A DNA stretch of 64,000 nt from Micromonospora terminaliae (GTDB taxonomy: Bacteria > Actinomycetota > Actinomycetes > Mycobacteriales > Micromonosporaceae), in assembly GCF_009671205.1 (NCBI RefSeq), contig NZ_CP045309.1:1860001-1924000 (forward strand). Reading direction: 5' to 3'. The notes under the pieces were generated by a model. The model saw only the letters and a program-made list of their open reading frames with translations, searched no databases and had not been told where the DNA came from. The translations under genes and the position numbers were made by a program. This document shows, one piece after another, positions 19,268 to 29,000 of this stretch; position 1 is the stretch's first letter, and the number at the start of each line of letters is the position of its first letter.

Positions 19268-19654
19268 CACCAGGTGGTGCAGCAGCACCAGGGGAGCCAC
19301 GCCGGCCGGGTACCAGGCCAGGTCGACCGGGTCGAACTGCACACCCAGCGCCAGCCGCGCCGCCAGGCTCCGCGCCGACAGCTCGGCCGGGACCCCGGTC
19401 AACTGCGCGCACTCCACCAACCAGCAGAAGACGGTGGCGACCGCCCCGGCCGGCACCGGCGCCATCCGGGGCCGCACGAACAGCACCCCGGCCCAGGCCA
19501 TCGACGCGTACAGCGCGGTGCCGGAGTACTGCCGCAGCGCCCCGTCGTCGACGACGCGGATCAGCAGTGCGAGGCCTAGGAACAGCAGCGCGGCCACCGG
19601 CATGAGCAGCCGCACCGTACGGGTCGTGATCGGCGTTCGCGCGAGGGTGGCCAC
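19184..19654 (-). CDS. DUF2809 family membrane protein
   Basis: A 156-residue protein with three to four hydrophobic helices. LLMPVAALLFLGLALLIRVV, MAWAGVLFVRPRMAPVPAGA, TVFCWLVECAQLTGVPAELS and WYPAGVAPLVLLHHLVRARA fit DUF2809, a small uncharacterised integral membrane family. I place the start at the GTG at 19654, since the longer ATG form would overlap the end of the next gene. Its 3' end is duplicated as a fragment at 35.5 kb. It is the last gene of a minus-strand unit after the large RING-type gene, with about 40 bases between. Confidence 0.72.
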   Translation of the reverse strand: MATLARTPITTRTVRLLMPVAALLFLGLALLIRVVDDGALRQYSGTALYASMAWAGVLFVRPRMAPVPAGAVATVFCWLVECAQLTGVPAELSARSLAARLALGVQFDPVDLAWYPAGVAPLVLLHHLVRARAPATPQPPSHAVSPPADRVLDTRR

Positions 19655-19694
19655 CGCAACAAGGTACGGGTACGGACCGATGCCGGTGGGGCGG

Positions 19695-22061
19695 CTACCG
19701 CGGCGCCAGTGCGGCGGCCAGGTCACCGGGGGACACCGCCGTCCACGACGCCCCGGCCGTCCCGTCGAGCAACAGGGCGCTCGAACCTTCGGCCACTTCG
19801 CCGTCGAGGAGCATCGTCAGCCGGTCCTGGTCCACCGTCGCGACGAACGCCTTCCCCGGCTGGGGCCACGGCGACGTGCCGTCCCCGGTGTCGCGGGTCG
19901 CTGCCGCGCGGACCGCGGCAACGGTGTCGGCGCCGCCGCCGACCGGCACCTGGGTGGTGGTGCCGTCCGCGTGCGCGACGACGATCCGGTCGGCCCGCGC
20001 CGAGGCGTGCCAGGCGGCCAGGTCCAGCAGGGTCGGACGGATGCCGGAGCGGAAGTGTTCCCACAGGTCGGCGGCGAGCCGGCCGAGCCGAGCGCCGTAG
20101 CCGGTGACGTTGTGACCGTACCCGGTGGTCGACAGGCTCGCGTCGATCCACATCACCTCGCCGGTGCGCACGTTGTGCACCAGCGGCGCGAGCGAGCGGG
20201 CGTCACCGCGCAGCTGGAATCGCTGCACGACCCGGGCCGGGTCGAACTGGCGGCCACCCCGCTCCGGCAGGGAGAAACCGGCGAACGCGGCGTCCAGCGC
20301 CTCGAAGGGCACATCGTTGTAGCTGAACACCACGGGCACGGCCCACTCCACCCGCGCGGCCAGCAGCGCGGCCCGGTCGAGGTCGAGGAACTCGGTGGCG
20401 CCCAGCGGCGGCGGCGCCGACGTGAGGTCACCGGAGTGGATCGCGGCGCGCCCCTTGAACCGCAGCCGGGTGTAGTCACAGTGACCCCGCGGCCTCCACC
20501 CCGCGTCGTAGAACGCGCAGGACAGGTCCAGGTCGACCCGGAACTTCTCGCCGTCGGTCCAGTGCAGGAAGAGCCGCAGCACGTCCAGGTCGGGCAGGTG
20601 GCGGAGGCTTCCCCGCGGCCAACCCGTCAGCTGGGCGGAGCCCGCGCGTTCGCGCCGCGGAGCGGGCACCCGGCCCAGCGCGGCATCCAGCACCGCCACG
20701 TCGAACCGGTCCAGCCCGCCGGCCCGGTCCACCAGTTCGGCGTCGACGCTTGCCCGGATCTCGGCGATCGCGTCGGCCGGCAGCGGGCGGCGCCGCTCCG
20801 GCGCGCTCCACGCCCGTACCACGTCGCCCTTCGGGAAGAACGTGCGCCGCGGCGTGCCCGGCTCGGCGCCCCGACCCGGTGCGGGCGTGGCCGGTCGCCG
20901 TGTCCGCAGGCCCAGCGCGCGCCCCAGCGCGGCCCCGACCGTGCCGACGTGCCCGGCTCCGACAGCCTGTGCGGCCTCCGCCATCGACGCGCCGGCGGCC
21001 AACTCCACCGCCTCCGGGACTGCGACCGTGGCGTCGCGGCCGGTCAGCGCGGCGGCCGCGTCGGCGAGGACGGTCGGCGACACCCGGGACGCGACCTGCC
21101 GCGCGCCGTCCAGCACGACGCGCTGCGCGTCCGGGTCGTCGCCGGCCAGGCGCAGCAGGTGGTCGAGCCGACGCCACAGGTCGCCGGGCCGCTGGACGAG
21201 CAGGGCGGCGGCGTCTGCCGCGTCCCCGTCGGCCGCCGCCTGCTCGACCAGCGCGGCGAAGGTGCGAACTCGCACCGACACCGTGCCGCCGGCATGCCAG
21301 GAGAGGATTAGCCGCTCGTGGGCGCGCGCAGCGGCGTCGACCATCGCGGTGCCCAGCGCGCCGCGGGCCGGGGCGCGGGTGCCGCGCAGCGCGGCGAACG
21401 CGACCGCCGCATTCGGGTACGCGGCGACTCGTTCGTAGGGGTGCAGCCGCTCGGCGAGCCGCTTCCAGACGGTGGGATGGCGGGCCAGGTCCTCGGCCGC
21501 GATGACGGGGTCGAGGGACGCGAGGAAGGCGAGGACCGTGCGGCGCAGTGGCCGGGGCAGCGCCCATACCCGCGGCGGGCCGACGGTGACCGCCGGCTCG
21601 TCGACCGGCCGGTACGCCTCCGACGGCGGGTTGTCGCGGCGTCGCCGCGGCAGGACAAGGCCGGGATCCCCGCCCGAGTACGCCCAGAGGGTGCGGGCCA
21701 CGTCGCTGGCCGTGCCCCAGCGGGCGGCGGCCTCGGCGAGGACCCGCTCCTGGGCGGCGGTGAGTGCCGTGCGGTGCAGCGCCTCCGCGATCACCACCGC
21801 GAGTGTCTCCCGGGCGGGCACCACCGGCGGCAGCCAGTCGAGGCGGTCCGGCGCGGTCGCGGCGACGAGCGTCCGCAGGTCGGCCAGATCCGCCCCGCCG
21901 AGCGCCGTGGGCCGTCCCACCAGCTCGTCCCGCAGCCGGGCGGCGGTGCCGGCCGGAGCGGGGTCAAGGGTGAGCCGGCGCAGCCGCACCGGCGCCGCCG
22001 TGGACGACGCCGGCGGTGCCGCCTCGGCCTCGAGCGGCAGGTAGGAGTTGCCGGCGGTCAG
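19695..22061 (-). CDS. MXAN_6230/SCO0854-type RING protein, main body (downstream part of a frameshifted gene)
   Basis: About 788 residues of a soluble protein that is Ala/Arg-rich and helical at first and ends in a mixed C-terminal region (FLHWTDGEKFRVDLDLSCAFYD, RGHCDYTRLRFKGRA, AVPVVFSYNDVPFEALD). It resembles the C-terminal body of the MXAN_6230/SCO0854 RING-domain family. It has no convincing start codon or ribosome-binding site of its own. Its first meaningful codons (LTAGNSYLPLE) pick up exactly where the upstream RING frame stops, one base out of phase. Both halves therefore look like one gene of about 940 residues. The stop is at 19695. The biological role of the family is unknown; a RING fold often recruits protein partners. 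Confidence 0.7.
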   Translation of the reverse strand: MTAGNSYLPLEAEAAPPASSTAAPVRLRRLTLDPAPAGTAARLRDELVGRPTALGGADLADLRTLVAATAPDRLDWLPPVVPARETLAVVIAEALHRTALTAAQERVLAEAAARWGTASDVARTLWAYSGGDPGLVLPRRRRDNPPSEAYRPVDEPAVTVGPPRVWALPRPLRRTVLAFLASLDPVIAAEDLARHPTVWKRLAERLHPYERVAAYPNAAVAFAALRGTRAPARGALGTAMVDAAARAHERLILSWHAGGTVSVRVRTFAALVEQAAADGDAADAAALLVQRPGDLWRRLDHLLRLAGDDPDAQRVVLDGARQVASRVSPTVLADAAAALTGRDATVAVPEAVELAAGASMAEAAQAVGAGHVGTVGAALGRALGLRTRRPATPAPGRGAEPGTPRRTFFPKGDVVRAWSAPERRRPLPADAIAEIRASVDAELVDRAGGLDRFDVAVLDAALGRVPAPRRERAGSAQLTGWPRGSLRHLPDLDVLRLFLHWTDGEKFRVDLDLSCAFYDAGWRPRGHCDYTRLRFKGRAAIHSGDLTSAPPPLGATEFLDLDRAALLAARVEWAVPVVFSYNDVPFEALDAAFAGFSLPERGGRQFDPARVVQRFQLRGDARSLAPLVHNVRTGEVMWIDASLSTTGYGHNVTGYGARLGRLAADLWEHFRSGIRPTLLDLAAWHASARADRIVVAHADGTTTQVPVGGGADTVAAVRAAATRDTGDGTSPWPQPGKAFVATVDQDRLTMLLDGEVAEGSSALLLDGTAGASWTAVSPGDLAAALAPR

Positions 22062-22525
22062 CCGCGCCCGCAGATCGGGCAGGCTGTGTACCCGTCGGCG
22101 TCGAAGCAGTCCGCGCACACCAGGTGCCCACAGGGATCCAGCGCGTGGACTCGACCCTCCGCGCCGCACAGGATGCACGGTGCCGTCTCCGTCTGCAGCA
22201 GGTGCACGATGAGCCGCTCGACGTAGAGCCGGTCCGCGTCGGCCGGGGTGTCCGGGAAGCGGCGGAACAGCGGCACGTGTTCCCGGTCGGCGCCGACCAG
22301 CTCGGCGGTGACCGCGCAGACGAAATCGGCCCAGCGCATCCGGGTCACCGGGTCCAGCCGGGCGAACCGCCGCCGGACCACCGCGTCGAGCAGCCAGCCC
22401 GTGGCCGCCAGGTCAGCCTCCAGGTTGGCCACCCAGGCGTCGCCGTCGGCGGGTGGCGCGGCGGCCGGCTCCGGCAGCGCCACCGAGCCGGCCCGGCGCA
22501 GCAGGAGCGTCGCGAGCGCGTCCAT
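22058..22525 (-). CDS. MXAN_6230/SCO0854-type RING protein, N-terminal RING part (upstream part of a frameshifted gene)
   Basis: The 155 residues start at ATG 22525, which AGGAGG precedes. They end in a complete C3HC4-like RING finger: CILCG, DPCGHLVCADC and ACPICGRG, followed at once by a TGA. In the next frame the sequence continues as a RING protein body with no gap. Restoring one C within the GGGCGCGGCTGACC stretch would give CPICGRRLTAGN and join the two parts. I read this as either a sequencing or assembly error in a GC-rich stretch or a real inactivating mutation. A third option is a naturally split gene, which seems least likely. Confidence 0.7.
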   Translation of the reverse strand: MDALATLLLRRAGSVALPEPAAAPPADGDAWVANLEADLAATGWLLDAVVRRRFARLDPVTRMRWADFVCAVTAELVGADREHVPLFRRFPDTPADADRLYVERLIVHLLQTETAPCILCGAEGRVHALDPCGHLVCADCFDADGYTACPICGRG

Positions 22526-22817
22526 CAGCGGCGTCCTCCTCGCGGTTGCTGTGCCGGCGGCCGGCGCCGCCGCGGCAGGCAGATGCCGGGGCGGAGAGTC
22601 GGCACGCTGCATTCAGTCGAAGAAAGGAGAAGGAAGCGCACCTGGGAGCCGCCCCGGCCCGCCGATGTTACGGCCGCCACATCGAGCGCGCGACCCGGTT
22701 TCCGCCGGGAACGCGGCTCGGTCAGCCCGCGAAGCGGTCCGGGCAGCGAGTGCCAGCGGCCGGGGGAGGGCTGGTTCGGCTGCGGCATCGGGGTAAAGGT
22801 CTGGCAGGCTGCTCACC

Positions 22818-23549
22818 ATGCCGGACCGCCTGCTCGATGACGAGGCGTTGGAATCGTCCGCCGTGGTGGCGAACTCGTCGATGAACCGGGAACGCCAGCT
22901 CGCCGGCGTGAACAGCTACGCGCGGGAACTCGGCTTCAACCCCCTCGACTGGGTCATCGCCCGGGCCCGGCAGTCCCCGCCGCGCGGGACGATCGGCTGG
23001 CTCGACCTGTGCTGCGGCAGCGGCCGCGGCCTCGTGCAGGCGGCGAACACCCTCGCCCGCGACGGACTCGACCATCTCGTCACCATCGTCGGCGTCGACC
23101 TCGTCGACTTCTTCGACCCCACGCCCGTCCAGGGCGCGGCCCTGCACCTGACCTGCGCCTCCGTCGTCTCCTGGTCGCCGCCGCGCCGGTTCGACCTCAT
23201 CACCTGCGTCCACGGCCTGCACTACGTCGGCGACAAACTGGCAGTGCTGACCCGCGTCGCCAGCTGGCTCACCGAGGACGGACGGTTCGTCGCCGATCTC
23301 GACCTGGACAGCATCCGCCTCGCCGACGGCCGGACCGCCGGCCGGAAACTGGCGACCGCCCTCCGCGAGGCCGGCTTCACCGTCGACACCCGCCGTCGCC
23401 GCATCACGCGGAACGGCGCCGGGGACGTCTCACTGCCGTATACGTACCTCGGCGCCGACGACCGCGCCGGACCCAACTACACCGGGCAGCCCGCGGTCAG
23501 CTCCTACTACCGTCATCGGCAGGACTCCGGAGCCGACAGCGGGGAGTAA
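22818..23549 (+). CDS. Class I SAM-dependent methyltransferase
   Basis: A 243-residue cytosolic enzyme. Motif I is WLDLCCGSGRGLVQA at about 62-76, the acidic end of strand 2 is VGVDLVDFF near 92, and motif IV is FDLITCVHGLHYVGD near 125, which resembles small-molecule methyltransferases of the Methyltransf_25 type. It would transfer a methyl group from S-adenosylmethionine; the substrate is unknown. The C-terminal SLPYTYLGADDRAGPNYTGQ stretch is not part of the core fold and may form a substrate lid. It diverges from the RING gene over 292 bases, in which I see no strong element. Confidence 0.85.
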   Translation: MPDRLLDDEALESSAVVANSSMNRERQLAGVNSYARELGFNPLDWVIARARQSPPRGTIGWLDLCCGSGRGLVQAANTLARDGLDHLVTIVGVDLVDFFDPTPVQGAALHLTCASVVSWSPPRRFDLITCVHGLHYVGDKLAVLTRVASWLTEDGRFVADLDLDSIRLADGRTAGRKLATALREAGFTVDTRRRRITRNGAGDVSLPYTYLGADDRAGPNYTGQPAVSSYYRHRQDSGADSGE

Positions 23550-23717
23550 TAGAGGGGCTTGGGTTGCCGGCGACGTCGCGGAGCCCGAAGCCGGGGGTCA
23601 TCGCATCGGTGCAGGAGAAGCGACCGTGCACAGCTCCGCGAGCATCCGGGCGGGCGCGGTCCGACTCACAGTCGGGCTCGATCGGAGCATCGTCCACCTT
23701 CGAGGGCGGCCGGCGGT

Positions 23718-24431
23718 TCAGGCGGTGCGGAGCCAGCGCCGCCAACTCGTCCGGGTGATCCGTTGCTCGGGGTGCGCGACCAGGTGGAGAACGAACTGCA
23801 CCCGGAGCTGCACCAAGGGGTCGTCGAGCTGCACCAAGGGGTCGTCGGCACGGGCCAACATCGCCACCCGGTCGAGGAACAACGGGTCGTCGAGCTGCCG
23901 GACCAGGCAGGCGTACCCCCAGTCCTTGCACCGGTACGGCCGCCGTAGTGCCGCAAGGATCAGCTCCGCGATCTGCGGCTTGATCCCCTCCGGAATGACG
24001 TCACGGTCGAGTCGGCGCAGAAGTGCCTCCTTCGTTCCCCAGGGGGACCACATCCGCGACTCCGGCGCCTGCCACTCCTCGGGAAAATCCGCCTCCCACC
24101 GCAGGTACAGCACCACGAACGGTGCCCAGAGCGCGCGGGTCACCCCGTCACCGTCCGCGGCGTCCCGGAAGGCGCCGAGCGGCCCGTAGATCGTCTGTCT
24201 GTCATGCCAGCGGAAGTCGGCGTGCGCCTGGTCCATCGCCGCGCGGAGGCGAGGCTGGCTGGACCTCGACCGGTAGTGCGACAACCACAGGGCATTCGAT
24301 CGGTGCAACGCGTCGCTCGCCGCCGCGACCATCGCCTGATGCCGGTCGAGCGCACGGTGGCGCGTGACCGGGTCAGTCGCCACCAGGTCGAACAGCCAGG
24401 CGTAGTCGCCGGGTGGCTCCTCGAAGATCAC
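23718..24431 (-). CDS. Hypothetical helical protein with a recent 7-residue duplication
   Basis: A 237-residue Arg/Ala/Trp-rich soluble protein, largely helical, family not recognised. It has repeated helix pairs such as LILAALRRPYRCKDWGYACLV and ending WRRWLRTA. The C-terminal region contains DDPLVQLDDPLVQL, produced by an exact 21-bp tandem duplication of the DNA (23,805-23,846), so the copy number is probably variable. The start is a GTG with a weak ribosome-binding site. It lies upstream of the GNAT gene on the opposite flank, 73 bases from it, in the same direction. Confidence 0.55.
   Translation of the reverse strand: MIFEEPPGDYAWLFDLVATDPVTRHRALDRHQAMVAAASDALHRSNALWLSHYRSRSSQPRLRAAMDQAHADFRWHDRQTIYGPLGAFRDAADGDGVTRALWAPFVVLYLRWEADFPEEWQAPESRMWSPWGTKEALLRRLDRDVIPEGIKPQIAELILAALRRPYRCKDWGYACLVRQLDDPLFLDRVAMLARADDPLVQLDDPLVQLRVQFVLHLVAHPEQRITRTSWRRWLRTA
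23805..23846. repeat. 21-bp exact tandem duplication inside a gene
   Basis: Two identical 21-bp units beginning GAGCTGCACCAAGGGG and ending GTCGTC lie head to tail, in frame with the gene that contains them. A third, degenerate unit (AACAACGGGTCGTCGAGCTG) follows about 30 bases on. Exact identity suggests recent slippage. Confidence 0.85.
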
Positions 24432-24504
24432 CGCGGCCTGCTGTGGCGGCTTCGGCGGGGAGCGGTCAGGCCAGAGGTTGACATGATCCGGGCCTTCGGG
24501 AGTG

Positions 24505-25002
24505 TCACGAGGCGCGTGGCAGCGCGAGCCAGTCCTGCCAGGTGATGTCGCGACCCAGATAACGGGGCTGCTGGAAGGGCCAGTCCGCGGCGATCCACCG
24601 CGGTACCAGCGCGTCGAATGCGCGCTCCAGTTCGCCGCCGACGAGGTCGTCCACCACCCACCAGGAGACCTCGCCGTCGGAGCCGATGCGCTCGGGCGGG
24701 TCGATGTAGACGCACCCGAGGATCCTGGCCTCCTCCTCGTCCAGCAGCGCGTAGTTGAACGACTGGTGCGCGGCGATCTCCTTCTCGTGCCGCAGCAGGT
24801 CGATGCGGTTCTGTTCGTAGGTCATCGACTCCGGCGGCCAGGCCCAGGCCGGACCGAAGATCTCCCACAGGCGCTCTTGGGAGCCCATCACGGCGGGGTA
24901 GTCGAGCGGGCTGTCCGCCTCCCGGATCGGCCGCAGGTGGAGCGTGGTGTCGGGCACCGGCACGTAGACGGGGTGGACGAAGTCGTCAGGCAGCCAACTC
25001 AT
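24505..25002 (-). CDS. GNAT-like N-acetyltransferase family protein
   Basis: A 165-residue cytosolic protein. TTLHLRPIREADSPLDYPAVMGS and FNYALLDEEEARILGCVYIDPP are strands 1 and 4 of the GNAT fold, and WWVVDDLVGGELERAFDALVPRWI is the following helix. Members transfer acetyl groups from acetyl-CoA to amines. The substrate here is unknown, and the usual pyrophosphate-binding Q/RxxGxG/A loop is not clear, so activity is uncertain. The ATG at 25002 opens MSWLPDDF. Its 3' half is repeated, with stop codons, at 43.5 kb. A poly-G run lies 45 bases upstream of the start. Confidence 0.8.
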   Translation of the reverse strand: MSWLPDDFVHPVYVPVPDTTLHLRPIREADSPLDYPAVMGSQERLWEIFGPAWAWPPESMTYEQNRIDLLRHEKEIAAHQSFNYALLDEEEARILGCVYIDPPERIGSDGEVSWWVVDDLVGGELERAFDALVPRWIAADWPFQQPRYLGRDITWQDWLALPRAS

Positions 25003-25045
25003 TCGGCCGACGCTACAACCGGTGCGCGCGCAATGATCCGTCAGG

Positions 25046-25080
<35 letters not shown>

Positions 25081-25167
25081 CGGCGCCTGCTGCCGGCCGG
25101 ATGCCGTGACTTCAGGCCGGACCACCTCACCAGCACACGGGCTCTGGCCTGACGGTGGCGGCGGCGG

Positions 25168-25857
25168 TCAGGAGGTGACCGGCGTCGTCGTACCCGTCGG
25201 GCTTGCCGACGGCGACGCCGGGTCGGGGGACGCGGAGCCGCTGGGCGCCGGGCTGCTCGGCGCCGGAGTGCCACTCGACGGGGTCGGGCCAGGGGTGGAC
25301 GGGGACGGGGTGGGACTGCCGGACGGGCTGGGGGTGCCGGACGGGCTGGGCGGGGCGGTGGTCGGGGACGAGGAGGGGGCGCCGGTCGGTCCGGACGTCG
25401 GCGGCACCGTCGGCTTCGTGGTCGGCGGCCTGGTGGCCGGGCTTGTGGCCGTCGGCTTCGGACCGCCGGTCGCCGGGCGTGGCGTCGCCGGGGCGGTGGT
25501 CGGCTGCCGCACCGACTCGGTCCGGGCCACCTGATCAGTAGGCGGCGGGATGTCGGTGGGAGATGGACCGGAGACGGCGGCGGCACTGGGCGTCGGCAGG
25601 AGATCGGGCGTGGGGGTGGCCGGTGCCGGCCGGACGTCCGGCGTGCCGGCGGCCCGCGCCTGGGCGGCGGTGCCCGGATCAGCCTCGGCGTCTCCCATCA
25701 GCGCGAAGCCGAGACCCGCTCCGCCGACCAGCAGGGCGGCGAGGACTCCGGTCACGACGGGCAGCGCGGCCGAACGGGGTGGGCGGGGACGCCGGTGGGC
25801 GGGCAACGAACACTCCTGACCTGCTGGGATGTGGCTGGCGCGACGACGCCGACCCAT
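25168..25857 (-). CDS. Pro/Thr/Ser-rich single-pass membrane protein
   Basis: A 229-residue protein with one N-terminal helix (SAALPVVTGVLAALLVGGAGLGFALMGD, about 30-57) and then a disordered extracytoplasmic tail dominated by Pro, Thr and Ser (for example PPTTKPTVPPTSGP), ending TGTTTPVTS. Such low-complexity tails act as cell-wall-spanning or O-glycosylated linkers in actinomycetes. No enzymatic domain is visible. The ATG at 25857 is used here; a TTG at about LPAHRRP, preceded by an AGGAG-type site, is an alternative start. The poly-G tract lies about 90 bases beyond its stop. Confidence 0.6.
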   Translation of the reverse strand: MGRRRRASHIPAGQECSLPAHRRPRPPRSAALPVVTGVLAALLVGGAGLGFALMGDAEADPGTAAQARAAGTPDVRPAPATPTPDLLPTPSAAAVSGPSPTDIPPPTDQVARTESVRQPTTAPATPRPATGGPKPTATSPATRPPTTKPTVPPTSGPTGAPSSSPTTAPPSPSGTPSPSGSPTPSPSTPGPTPSSGTPAPSSPAPSGSASPDPASPSASPTGTTTPVTS

Positions 25858-25990
25858 GACCCTGCCGTCCGCCCTCGGCGACCGCCAATGGCCGGACGGC
25901 GGAGGTGACCGGGATCACCACCAGGCGGGCATGCGGCGGTCGAAGCAGCCATCAGACCGACATGTCGGACCAGTGCACGTCCGCTCATGG

Positions 25991-26022
25991 CAGAGCCTCC
26001 CCGGCGATCCGGGGAGGCTCTG
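25991..26022 (-). terminator. Strong hairpin terminator of the subtilase gene
   Basis: CAGAGCCTCCCCGG and CCGGGGAGGCTCTG form a perfect 14-bp stem with a CGAT loop, 30 bases beyond the minus-strand stop of the subtilase gene. There is no T-tract, as is common for terminators in high-GC actinomycetes. Confidence 0.8.
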
Positions 26023-26051
26023 ACCATTGCTGGGGGACCGGTGCCGCTACC

Positions 26052-29000
26052 TCACCGGCGCGGGTCCTCCTGGATCTTCAGGGCGTTGAGGATCGGGTCG
26101 CTCTCGCCCTTCTCGCGGCGAAGCTCGATCTTCAGATCGCCACCGGCATGCTCGACGGTGACCGTGTTCATGTCCGCGGTCAGCGCACCCACCTTCGCCT
26201 GCACATCGTGGTCGTAGAGCACGACCTTGCCGTCGGCCAGAACATCGAAGGTTCGCTTGCCGGCCTTGACGTTCTCGATCTCCGCGAAGTCGAGGCCGAT
26301 CCGGTACGTCCCGGCGGGGGCGTTCTTGAACACGTAGCTGAACGTCTCGCCGGTCCGCTGGGTGCGGAACAGCGCGTCCTCCTCGGTGCCGGCGATGTCG
26401 GCCTTGGTGGTACGGGCCTTGCCGCCGACGTAGCCCCACGGCTGCGAGCCGAGCTCCTGGTCGGGCGACCAGACGAAGCCGTCGGTGCCCACGTACCCGG
26501 CTCCGCCCACGTCGACGCCCCGCCAGTAGGCCGAGGTCGCCAGGCGGACCGGCTTGAGCTGAGCCTCACTCTTGCCGGCGTTCGACGTCACGAGCACGTC
26601 CCCGACGAGCACGCCGGGCTCGACGCCGGCGTTGTCGGCCGTCGCCGTGACCGTGGTGGACTCGCCGGCCGCGAGCGTGACCGTGCCGGTCGCGGCCGCG
26701 CCCGTGAGGGTCAGCCACGGAAGGTCGGCCGCCTCGTGCCCGCCGTCGCTGGTGCGTTTCTGCTCGCTGAGCCGCACCTCGAGCGGGGCGGAGCCGGTGT
26801 TGGTCACGGTCACGTCGGCCGTCGCCTCCTGGCCCTTGTCGAGGAGCCAGTCGAGGTCACCTCCGGTGACGGTCGCGATGCCCGTGGTCAACGCCGTGTC
26901 GACCACCTCGGCCTGATCCTTCCTGGCGATGGTCACGGGGTGGCTGGCGGTGACGTAGTTCGGCGCCTCGACCTGCACGGTGTTCTCGCCGACCAGCGCC
27001 TGAGCCTTCCACCGGCCCTTCGCGTCGGCCGTGATGACCCGCTCGCCGTTCGGCCCCTTGAGCGTGACGATCGCGCCCTCGATCGGCTTGCCGTCGTTCT
27101 TGTCGGTGACCGTGCCCTCGATCGTGCCCGCGGCCGGAAGGGTGTACTCCAGCCCCAGGCCGGCCTTCAGGATGGGCTGGTTGAAGGAGTACTGGGCCGC
27201 GGGGTTGTGCGTCAGGCTCTCCACGCCGACCGTCGCGGACGACCCTCGGGTGAGGGGGTTGTCGCCGCCGACGCCGTCGCCGTACCCGATCTGGATGCGG
27301 CCGTCCGCGATCAGGGTGACCGAGAAGCTCACGCGCGCCGTCTGGTCGCTGTAGAAGGTGGCGTTGCGCCACTCGATGACCTCAGCGGCCAGGCCGTCCA
27401 CCTCGGTCCTGCCGAAGTAGATACCCGCTTCGTCGTCGACGACCAGGTCGTCCCAGAGCGGATAGATCGCGTCGAACGCGTACGGCGACGGCAGCTCCGT
27501 GTTGCCTCCCACCGCGCTGGCCTGGTCGAAGATCAGCTGACCGTTCGTCGTCACGCACACGCCGTCCCAGGCCGTGTCGTAGAACGGGAACAGGAAGCTG
27601 GAGTCGAACCACAGCACGCCGCAGACGTCGTCGCCGTGCCACCCGGACTCCTCCGTACCCTGGCGGTAGAGCCCGTCGGTCACCTTCATCGAGTACGAGC
27701 GACCGGCGGGGGCCACCGGCACGGGGCCCGGCTCCGGCTGCTCGGGCTGGGGCTCCGGCTCCGCCGCGTCCGCGCGCGGGTCGAGCGTCACCCGCAGCGC
27801 GGCGATGGTCGGGGCCTTCAGGCCCTTCGAGCCCCGCAGCTCGACGGTCAGCGGACCGCCCTCGTGCTTCACGACCGCGGTGCGCCAGTCGGCGGCGTTC
27901 GGCCCGACGGCCGCGGCCGCGTCGTACGCGTAGTCCGTCAGCGTGCCGTTCACGAGGACGTCGAACACCCGCTTGCCCTTTGCCGTCTTCTCGATCTCGG
28001 CGAACCCGAGGTCGATCGCGTAGGTGCCCTTGGGTGCGTCGGGGAAGCGGTAGAACAACTGCCGGTCCGCCGTGGTGCGCTGCGACTGGAACAGGGCGTC
28101 GTCCGTCGTACGTTCGATCCCGGACGTCGTGGAGGCGACCTTCGTCTTCCCCTCGTAGCCCCACGCTTCCTTGCCGGCGGCCTGGTCGCCGGACCAGGTG
28201 TAGCCGGAGCCGTCGGTGAACGAAGGGCCGCCGGCGTTGACGCCGACCTGGTACTTCGTGGTCGTGAGCGTCACCGGGACGTACGTCTTGGACTGGCGTC
28301 CGGAGTCGGACCGCACCACGATGTTCGCGCCGAGGACCCCGGGCTTGGCGTCCTTCGAGGAGATCGACACCTTGACGGTCGTCGACTCGCCCGGGGCGAG
28401 GGTGCCGCCGGTCGAGGACAGCGACAGCCACGGCAGGTCGGTGAGCAGGTCGTCCTCGACGTCGACCAGCACGACGTCATCGGCGACCTGGTCCGCCGCC
28501 CACAGCGCGCCGGTCGAGTCGGTCTCGAGGCCGCCGCCCTGGCCCGCCTTCTGGCCCGGGAACCACCACGCGTTGACCAGCGAGCAGTCGTCGGGGTCGA
28601 CCTGCAGCAGCCGGGTCGGCCGGTTCGAGGTGAGGTCGGTGTACCAGATGGTGTCGGACGCCTGGTTGTAGGCCAGGCCCATCACCTCCGGCAGCGGCGG
28701 AGCGCAGAAGGACAGCAGCGCACCCGCGTTGTCATGCGACGTCCCGGCGACGGTGCCGATCATGCCGTTCCTCCGGCCGCCGACGTAGAACACGTCCTCC
28801 GCCGGGTTGTAGGCGAGTCCGGTCAGCTGCAGCGTGGACCAGTCGCCCTTGATCTGCCGGGTCTCCTTCCCGGTGTTCCGGTCGAAGCAGTGGATGTAGC
28901 TGGCCGGGCTGTCCTCCATCTGGCACATGTCACCGGTCCTGGTGTCGAGCGCCATGTCGAACGCCCGGTAGGCGGGGTTCCACGAGGCGTCGAAGACCTT

